Below, one piece after another: positions 6,318 to 10,547 of a stretch of 10,547 nt of DNA; positions within the stretch are counted from its first letter, which is position 1, and each line of letters opens with the position of its first letter. Under the pieces are notes generated by a model. The model did no database searches and was not told the DNA's origin. It saw only the letters and a list, made by a program, of their open reading frames with translations. This DNA comes from Chloroflexota bacterium. GTDB lineage: Bacteria; Chloroflexota; Dehalococcoidia; Lucifugimonadales; Lucifugimonadaceae. The stretch lies in the NCBI GenBank assembly GCA_009837685.1, contig VXTA01000353.1:1-10547 (forward strand). Reading direction: 5' to 3'. The position numbers and the translations under genes are program-made.

Positions 6318-7411
6318 TGCTCACCGCATCGACAGATGTCAGATCGAGCGGCCAGTGGCAGACGATCGGAAATCGGGCGGCGATAACGCTGCTCAACGGT
6401 GCCATCAAGCAGCAGCGAGTATCCCACGCCTATCTCTTCATTGGCCCGAATCGAGTCGGCAAACGCACTCTGGCCATCGACTTCGCAAGAGCACTCAACT
6501 GCAACGCCCAAGAGGTGGCTGCACCGGGTTGGGGTGATCTGCAACCCGATCCGCCATGCGGTCAATGCTCCGCCTGCGACCGCATCGCACGCTCCAACTT
6601 CGCCGACGTTCAGATCATCACATCCGCAACTCAGACGTCGAAAGACTCTAACCCGCAAGCAGCCCAACGCCGGACGATGATCGGCATCGACTTGATCAAA
6701 GACCTCCAGTCCGACGCCATACTCGAACCCTATGAAGGACGAGTCAAGGTCTTCATCATTGACGAAGCAAACCGCATGTCCCAAGACGCCGCCAACGCGC
6801 TCCTCAAGACCCTCGAAGAACCGCCCAGCAGCGTCCACATCATCCTCATCGCACCTTCAGCAGATTCGGTGCCTGAGACTATCGCTTCGCGGTGCCACCT
6901 GGTCAGACTGCGATCCGTACCGCCAGAGACAATCGCCGACTCACTGATCGAACGCCACGACGTACCGCAGGCCGAGGCTCAAACCCTCGCGAAAATGTCG
7001 ATGGGCGCACCCGGATGGGCAATCGCCGCATTAAACGACCCATCGCTCATTGACACCCGAAAGCAGTCCGCATCACGCATCATCGACATCATCAGAGCCG
7101 ATCTCCCCGACCGCTTCGACTACGCCTTTGAGATGACCCGAGAATTTCGACGCGACCGCGCGTCGGCCCTCGATGAGATCGCACGCTGGCTCGAGATACT
7201 CCGCGACATCGCGATGCTCCAGAACGATCTGAATCAACACATCGTCTTCGGCGACCGCATCGAAGAGTTGTCGGATCTGGCCAAACAACTCACTACCGAA
7301 GACATCGCCCGCGCCTCATCAGCCGTCCAAAACACTCGCGACGCCCTGATGTCCAACGCCTACCCTCAACTCGCCTTCGACGCTATGATGCTTGAAGTGC
7401 CAAACGTTTAG
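6317..7411 (+). CDS. holB: DNA polymerase III delta' subunit
   Basis: A 364-residue clamp-loader subunit that would work with DnaX and HolA to load the sliding clamp. The N-terminal AAA+ module has HAYLFIGPNRVGKRTLA (Walker A at 43-51), a zinc-binding set of four cysteines (C62, C81, C84, C87), the Walker B-like VKVFIIDEANRM (143-154), ANALLKTLEEPP (159-170) and the SRC motif (191-193) shared by delta' and DnaX. SRC supplies the arginine finger. An intact-looking Walker A distinguishes it from the E. coli protein, which has lost it, but is common elsewhere. The C-terminal part (from about residue 215) is helical, with no specific motif. A DnaX assignment is unlikely given the short length and lack of a C-terminal tau region. 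It is translationally coupled to lysA. Confidence 0.92.
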   Translation: MLTASTDVRSSGQWQTIGNRAAITLLNGAIKQQRVSHAYLFIGPNRVGKRTLAIDFARALNCNAQEVAAPGWGDLQPDPPCGQCSACDRIARSNFADVQIITSATQTSKDSNPQAAQRRTMIGIDLIKDLQSDAILEPYEGRVKVFIIDEANRMSQDAANALLKTLEEPPSSVHIILIAPSADSVPETIASRCHLVRLRSVPPETIADSLIERHDVPQAEAQTLAKMSMGAPGWAIAALNDPSLIDTRKQSASRIIDIIRADLPDRFDYAFEMTREFRRDRASALDEIARWLEILRDIAMLQNDLNQHIVFGDRIEELSDLAKQLTTEDIARASSAVQNTRDALMSNAYPQLAFDAMMLEVPNV

Positions 7412-7438
7412 TGAACATCTACTTTGAACGACGATAGA

Positions 7439-7855
7439 ATGAAGTTCACGATAACAGGCGACCATTCAAACCTTTCCAAAATGTTGGCTCCAGAGCACGT
7501 ACAGCGCGCGCAGCAATTTCTCGCCGATGCCGACCGCGAACTAGATGCCGGCGACCACTTCCAAGCGTCCGAGAAGCTGTGGGGTGCCGCATCGCACATG
7601 ATCATCGCCGAAATGCACCGACGAGGCTTAAAACAAAGCGGTCACAGGGCAATGATTAACGCGATCGAACAAATCGCAGAAGATGCCGATGAACCCTCTT
7701 TGCGGACCAATTTCGCTATCGCCGAATCACTGCACGCTAACTTCTACCACGGCTTCATGCAACCCCAAGACGTGCGTCGTCATCGAAGTCACATTCACGA
7801 GTTCGTGGGAAAAATGAACAGGCTGACGAACGGTAAACCCGAGATCCGCAACTAA
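7439..7855 (+). CDS. Small helical protein resembling the PaREP1/HEPN group
   Basis: 138 residues from ATG 7439 (an in-frame TTG at 7424 would add five). Apart from a short N-terminal strand it appears all helical. The segment AQQFLADADRELDAGDHFQASEKLWGAASHMIIAEMHRRG resembles PaREP1-like proteins, in which a helix pair with GD-x(2)-QASEK-W-GA is characteristic; it is followed by GHRAMINAI and a C-terminal HEFVGKMNRL helix. PaREP1 proteins are usually related to HEPN-type helical domains, but the R-x(4-6)-H RNase motif is not clearly present, so no activity is claimed. It starts 27 bases after holB and ends tail to tail with the HNH gene (4-base overlap). I recognise it from one motif only. 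Confidence 0.6.
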   Translation: MKFTITGDHSNLSKMLAPEHVQRAQQFLADADRELDAGDHFQASEKLWGAASHMIIAEMHRRGLKQSGHRAMINAIEQIAEDADEPSLRTNFAIAESLHANFYHGFMQPQDVRRHRSHIHEFVGKMNRLTNGKPEIRN

Positions 7856-8415
7856 CCCGCCGCTGTCGGCAAAGGCTGCTTCGCCAGCCAAGGCATGAAA
7901 GGCAGCCACGCCGGATCAACGCGGTCAGCGCTGAAACCCGCATACGGATTCGGACGCGGCTCACGCGGCTGACCCCTCAACGACATGCCCGCCTCGCGCG
8001 GAGTTGAACCCGCCTTCCGATGATTGCACCTCTGGCACGCCGTCACGACGTTCTCCCACGTATGCTGACCGCCCTTGCAACGCGGAATCACATGGTCTAG
8101 CGTCAACTGCGTGCTTCGCTTCCCGCAGTACTGACAGACATACCCGTCGCGCTGGAAAACCTCGCGGCGTGACAGCTTCCGACGGTGCAGCGGCTTCCGA
8201 ACCATGTACACGAGGCGAATCACCTCGGGACGCTCGAACATGCGAGACACGGTGTGAATGTATTCGACACCGTGTTGAACCGTTTCGGCTTTGCCTTTGC
8301 CAAGTAGCGAAACGGCGCGGCGCACGTCGCAGATGTTAAGTGGCTGATAGTTCTGGTTCAGCACCAACACCCGAGAACGTATCAGCATTAACGCTTGATC
8401 ACTCACAGTACTCAT
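7852..8415 (-). CDS. HNH endonuclease
   Basis: A 187-residue protein. The N-terminal part (LVLNQNYQPLNICDVRRAVSLL, residues 17-38) is the conserved start of a widespread stand-alone HNH group. The HNH domain follows at about 89-137: RDGYVCQYCG with zinc cysteines C94 and C97, LTLDHVIPR with D107-H108, the GGQHTWENVV segment with N122, and C127-x2-C130 followed by N131 and H132. The tail ends with a Trp/Pro-rich stretch (DPAWLPFMPWLAK). It probably cleaves DNA with a divalent metal, but its cellular role is unknown; nothing here resembles an intron or a restriction partner. ATG 8415 gives the full frame; a second ATG at 8388 (residue 10) is an equally good start if the promoter just upstream is real. 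Confidence 0.92.
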   Translation of the reverse strand: MSTVSDQALMLIRSRVLVLNQNYQPLNICDVRRAVSLLGKGKAETVQHGVEYIHTVSRMFERPEVIRLVYMVRKPLHRRKLSRREVFQRDGYVCQYCGKRSTQLTLDHVIPRCKGGQHTWENVVTACQRCNHRKAGSTPREAGMSLRGQPREPRPNPYAGFSADRVDPAWLPFMPWLAKQPLPTAAG

Positions 8416-8417
8416 AT

Positions 8418-8447
8418 TCTATAGCCGCAAAAGTCTACTTGAGCCAA
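8418..8447 (-). promoter_or_regulatory. Possible promoter of the HNH gene
   Basis: On the minus strand TTGGCT (8447-8442) and TATAGA (8423-8418) are 18 nt apart. Transcription from it would begin at or inside the ATG at 8415, so it would favour the start at 8388. Both hexamers are imperfect. Confidence 0.3.
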
Positions 8448-8467
8448 CAAACCATTGCGCTCAATGG
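8444..8467 (-). terminator. Possible weak terminator of the cvpA-like gene
   Basis: On the minus strand a 6-bp hairpin, CCATTG (8467-8462) with CAATGG (8457-8452) around a 4-nt loop, is followed by TTTGTTGG. It lies 18 nt after the stop of the cvpA-like gene and just before the HNH gene. The stem is short and the T-run interrupted, so it is only a candidate. Confidence 0.35.
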
Positions 8468-8484
8468 CCTGTCCGACCATTTGA

Positions 8485-9078
8485 TCAATTCACCCGCGAG
8501 AAAAGAACATCCACTGCCACGCCGACCTCGTTCGGCGCAAACGGAACAATAATCCCCCGCAGTCCCGAAATAATCTCAACTACCAACGAGCCCGTCAACT
8601 GTTCGTCCAACCACGACCTCGGTGCATCGTAAAGATAGATCTGCGAATACGATACTGAGTATGATGCTCCGCCGTACTCCAAAGCATCTTCAGGCACCAC
8701 GTAGGTGAAAGCCGCCGCCGCTACGATCACAGCCGTGACGAGGACAATTCCGACAACTCCGCCTAACAACGCACCACCGATATCATTCACCCATCTCAAT
8801 GGAGTAATGTTGATCATCGCTCGCACACTCGAAGACACTGATCGCGCCAGAATTCCGACCAACGCCGAAACGATGATATAGCCGACAGTCGTCGCGATCG
8901 ACGTGTAGTTGGCAGGAAAACCAAGTAGTGGAACAACCCGCCCCGCCAGTTGAGCGCCCAGAACAATCGCCCCATACGCCGCCACTAACCAGATCGCAGT
9001 TCCCAATACCCCCACCTGAAAGCCCCAAAAGGCTAGCAGCAGGATCGTGAGGATGAATATTCCGTCAAGACCGTTCAT
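8485..9078 (-). CDS. CvpA/colicin V production-like membrane protein
   Basis: A 197-residue protein that begins MNGLDGIFILTILLLAFWGF, the typical CvpA opening with a polar N-x-x-D before the first helix. Further membrane segments lie at about residues 27-48, 60-80 and 101-125 (rich in Gly, Ala and Val). A hydrophilic extracytoplasmic region and a less hydrophobic tail follow. CvpA proteins are inner-membrane proteins of poorly understood function; the name comes from an effect on colicin V secretion. ATG 9078 fits the family start. The stop is TGA. It is divergent from cmk and precedes the HNH gene on the same strand. Confidence 0.8.
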   Translation of the reverse strand: MNGLDGIFILTILLLAFWGFQVGVLGTAIWLVAAYGAIVLGAQLAGRVVPLLGFPANYTSIATTVGYIIVSALVGILARSVSSSVRAMINITPLRWVNDIGGALLGGVVGIVLVTAVIVAAAAFTYVVPEDALEYGGASYSVSYSQIYLYDAPRSWLDEQLTGSLVVEIISGLRGIIVPFAPNEVGVAVDVLFSRVN

Positions 9079-9187
9079 CGGTTGATTAGCGCGTCACGTA
9101 GCAACGCAAATCCGTCCATACCCTTTCGACCAGTAACAATTCGCGCTCGAATCTCCATTCCCTTGGCGCGTGGAAATCGACCGCAAA

Positions 9188-9215
9188 GCAAGCGTTCACA
9201 CTTGCTGTCTATAAT
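9188..9215 (+). promoter_or_regulatory. Probable -10 element and overlapping inverted repeat before cmk
   Basis: A perfect TATAAT lies at 9210-9215. No good -35 hexamer is seen at the usual distance. An imperfect inverted repeat, GCAAGCG (9188-9194) with CACTTGC (9199-9205), occupies the position just upstream and could be an operator. Transcription would start near 9222, leaving a leader of about 85 nt before the ATG at 9306. Confidence 0.4.
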
Positions 9216-9305
9216 CGAATGATAAGTTTGTCGCTTGGTACGAATAACGGCGTTGTGGGGTGCTTTGGGAATAAAGCTGTGAGCCTGGAACTTGTCCGCC
9301 ATCTC

Positions 9306-10016
9306 ATGAAATCGTCAGCAGAACACGCATTGAAGCAGATTGCAGTGGACGGTCTTCCTGCTTCAGGTAAGACGACGATCGGGAAGATGCTGGCAGAACG
9401 ATTGGGGTTCGGGTTTCTTGATACTGGCTTAATGTATCGGGCCGTGACATTGGTAGCGTTAGGGAGGTCTGTTGCGTTAGATGATGTGGAAGAGTTAGGG
9501 AAGATTGCCGGTGCGGCCCAGTTTGAAGTGAAGCACCTAGGCGATAGGGATTGGCGATTGATGGTCAATGGCGAAGATTTGACGCGTCGATTGCATGCGG
9601 AGCAGATCAATCGGAGCGTCTCTCAGGTTTCGACAGTTCCCGAGGTTAGGCGCGCGTTGGTTCGTCAGCAACGCGAAATTGCTGATCTTGGGCCGATAGT
9701 GATGGCGGGGCAGGATATAGGAACGAAGGTCTTATCGGATGCGCCGTTGAAGATTTTTCTCGTTGCGTCGGCCGAGACGAGGGCTCGACGCAGGACTGAA
9801 GATAGCGATGGCAACATCGATGGTAAGGGGTACGAGGAGGTTCTAAGGTCGATCCAAAGACGGAATGAGATCGACTCTAATCGGGAAGACTCTCCATTGC
9901 GACCTGCGGATGACGCCAAGATTGTGGATAACGGATCGTCGACGCCAGAAGAAGTCATTGAGGAGATTTTGTCGATGATCGGTGCGAGTGAAGAGGTGCC
10001 CCATTTTGAAACCTAA
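9306..10016 (+). CDS. cmk: Cytidylate kinase
   Basis: A 236-residue P-loop kinase that phosphorylates CMP and dCMP with ATP. Motifs from ATG 9306: IAVDGLPASGKTTIG (P-loop), LGFGFLDTGLMYRAV, MAGQDIGTKVLSDAPLKIFL, ARRRTED (lid region) and RRNEIDSNREDSPLRPADDAKIVDN. The usual GRDIGT is GQDIGT here. The start is set by family alignment, since Cmk begins a few residues before the IAVDG strand; in-frame GTG 9279 is a weaker alternative, and ATG 9219 lies upstream of the inferred transcription start. Third codon positions are G/T-rich, unlike the plus-strand neighbours. The last 11 bases overlap the plsC-like gene. Confidence 0.93.
   Translation: MKSSAEHALKQIAVDGLPASGKTTIGKMLAERLGFGFLDTGLMYRAVTLVALGRSVALDDVEELGKIAGAAQFEVKHLGDRDWRLMVNGEDLTRRLHAEQINRSVSQVSTVPEVRRALVRQQREIADLGPIVMAGQDIGTKVLSDAPLKIFLVASAETRARRRTEDSDGNIDGKGYEEVLRSIQRRNEIDSNREDSPLRPADDAKIVDNGSSTPEEVIEEILSMIGASEEVPHFET
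9993..9998 (+). promoter_or_regulatory. Shine-Dalgarno site supporting the TTG start of the plsC-like gene
   Basis: GAGGTG lies 7 nt before the TTG at 10006, inside the end of cmk. It supports TTG as the start, since no ATG in that frame occurs before the conserved N-terminal region. Confidence 0.55.
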
Positions 10017-10547
10017 CCGACAATGGTTCTTCCCCTTCTGTAACACCGCCTTCCGCGGCACCTTGGCCATGTTCGCCGATATCGAAGTCCAGCACCGAGA
10101 ACGCTTGAAGGTCGAAGGTCCCGTCATCTACGTCAGCAATCATCTGGCAAATCTGGACCCGCCAATCGTCGCATCCTTGCTCCCACGCCGAGCACTGTTT
10201 CTGGCCAAGCGCGAACTCTTCAACAATCCGCTCTTCACATTCCTCCTCAAAGGATGGGGCGCATATCCAGTCAGCCGCTACTCCGCCGACCTTCACGCTC
10301 TACGCTGGGCAAGAGCCATGCTCGCTCATCGACGCGCCGTCGTGATGTTCCCGGAAGGTACTCGCAGCCGCAACCTCGAAGGATTGAAAAAGGCACACAT
10401 CGGAACCGCACTTCTAGCCGCTCAATCCGGAGCAACGCTGGTGCCGATGGGAATGTGCGGAACCGACGATCTGCAAAATATCCTGAAAGTGTTCATGCCG
10501 ATCGCCAAAATCCGAGTCTCGGTCGGAGAACCCTTCAAGGTTTCCAT
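10006..10547 (+). CDS. plsC: 1-acyl-sn-glycerol-3-phosphate acyltransferase-like protein (3' end outside window)
   Basis: 180 complete codons are visible. It would transfer an acyl chain to lysophosphatidate to make phosphatidate at the inner face of the membrane. Acyltransferase motifs in order: SNHLANLDPP (motif I, H-x4-D at H46 and D51), KRELF with GAYPVSR (motif II, to residue 91), FPEGTRSR (motif III, 115-122) and VPMGM (motif IV, near residue 158). The start is TTG 10006, overlapping cmk by 11 bases and preceded by GAGGTG; this cmk-plsC order is familiar in many bacteria. Third codon positions are C-rich, unlike cmk. Substrate specificity within the family cannot be told from the sequence. 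Confidence 0.92.
   Translation, partial: MKPNRQWFFPFCNTAFRGTLAMFADIEVQHRERLKVEGPVIYVSNHLANLDPPIVASLLPRRALFLAKRELFNNPLFTFLLKGWGAYPVSRYSADLHALRWARAMLAHRRAVVMFPEGTRSRNLEGLKKAHIGTALLAAQSGATLVPMGMCGTDDLQNILKVFMPIAKIRVSVGEPFKVS

Noticed and set aside
9075..9158. Small minus-strand ORF overlapping the cvpA-like start by ATGA
   Set aside because: The last 27 codons could be a coupled small gene, but there is no usable Shine-Dalgarno for its ATG, no recognisable motif, and longer versions run antisense to cmk.
9219..9305. Extra 29 N-terminal residues of cmk from ATG 9219
   Set aside because: The family begins close to the IAVDG strand, and ATG 9219 lies only 3 nt after TATAAT, before the expected transcription start.
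1..10547. Alternative genetic code with TGA read as Trp or Gly
   Set aside because: TGA terminates several genes normally (apt, DUF3179, the DUF2752-like gene, TM2, cvpA-like) and Trp is encoded by TGG. The only internal TGAs are at two Cys/Sec sites.

Overview
The window looks like a piece of a bacterial chromosome of moderate GC, with compact, often overlapping genes. The best guess for the host is a Chloroflexota relative of the Dehalococcoidia/SAR202 type. That rests on remembered family distributions (DUF3179, the DUF1461/TIGR01906 membrane protein, TM2 plus DUF2752-like proteins, the HNH protein with a long C-terminal tail) and is an inference; no rRNA is present. Shine-Dalgarno sequences are mostly weak and several genes appear to use GTG or TTG starts.

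Layout: (1) 2-1527 (+): the 3' part of a DUF3179 gene, interrupted by one in-frame TGA at 263-265, overlapping apt by ATGA. (2) 1518-2966 (-): three small membrane proteins in a row (DUF2752-like, TM2, DUF1461), with a 12-bp perfect inverted repeat over the start of the last. (3) 3018-3785 (+) mazG, convergent with (4) 3782-4831 (-) selD, whose true N-terminus lies beyond an in-frame TGA. (5) 4992-7855 (+): lysA, holB (overlapping by one base) and a PaREP1/HEPN-like small protein. (6) 7852-9078 (-): an HNH endonuclease and a CvpA-like membrane protein. (7) 9306-10547 (+): cmk and the 5' part of a PlsC-type acyltransferase, which runs off the end.

The main discovery is that the window carries two selenoprotein genes. 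In the DUF3179 gene, TGA stands where homologues have the first cysteine of a C-P-L-C motif, giving U-P-L-C; the same frame continues for 242 more codons of clean DUF3179 sequence. A 7-bp perfect hairpin with loop CGGGU begins 13 nt after the UGA. In selD, extending the frame upstream past a TGA restores the missing family N-terminus and puts the TGA exactly at codon 17, the known Sec/Cys catalytic site, with Lys20 in place. An 8-bp hairpin with loop GGUUU follows. Both hairpins fit the bacterial SECIS rules. Thus the cell probably makes selenophosphate with a Sec-containing SelD and uses it for Sec insertion into, among others, an apparently exported DUF3179 protein. I do not know of a description of a DUF3179 selenoprotein. 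Standard gene callers would break the first gene in two and truncate the second.

The other genes are housekeeping: purine salvage (apt), nucleotide clean-up (mazG), lysine synthesis (lysA), clamp loader (holB), CMP kinase (cmk) and phospholipid synthesis (plsC). cmk stands out because its codon third positions are G/T-rich while its plus-strand neighbours are C-rich, as if it had recently been flipped or acquired. No gene-free stretch exceeds 300 bases. I see no tRNA, rRNA, CRISPR array, insertion sequence or origin.
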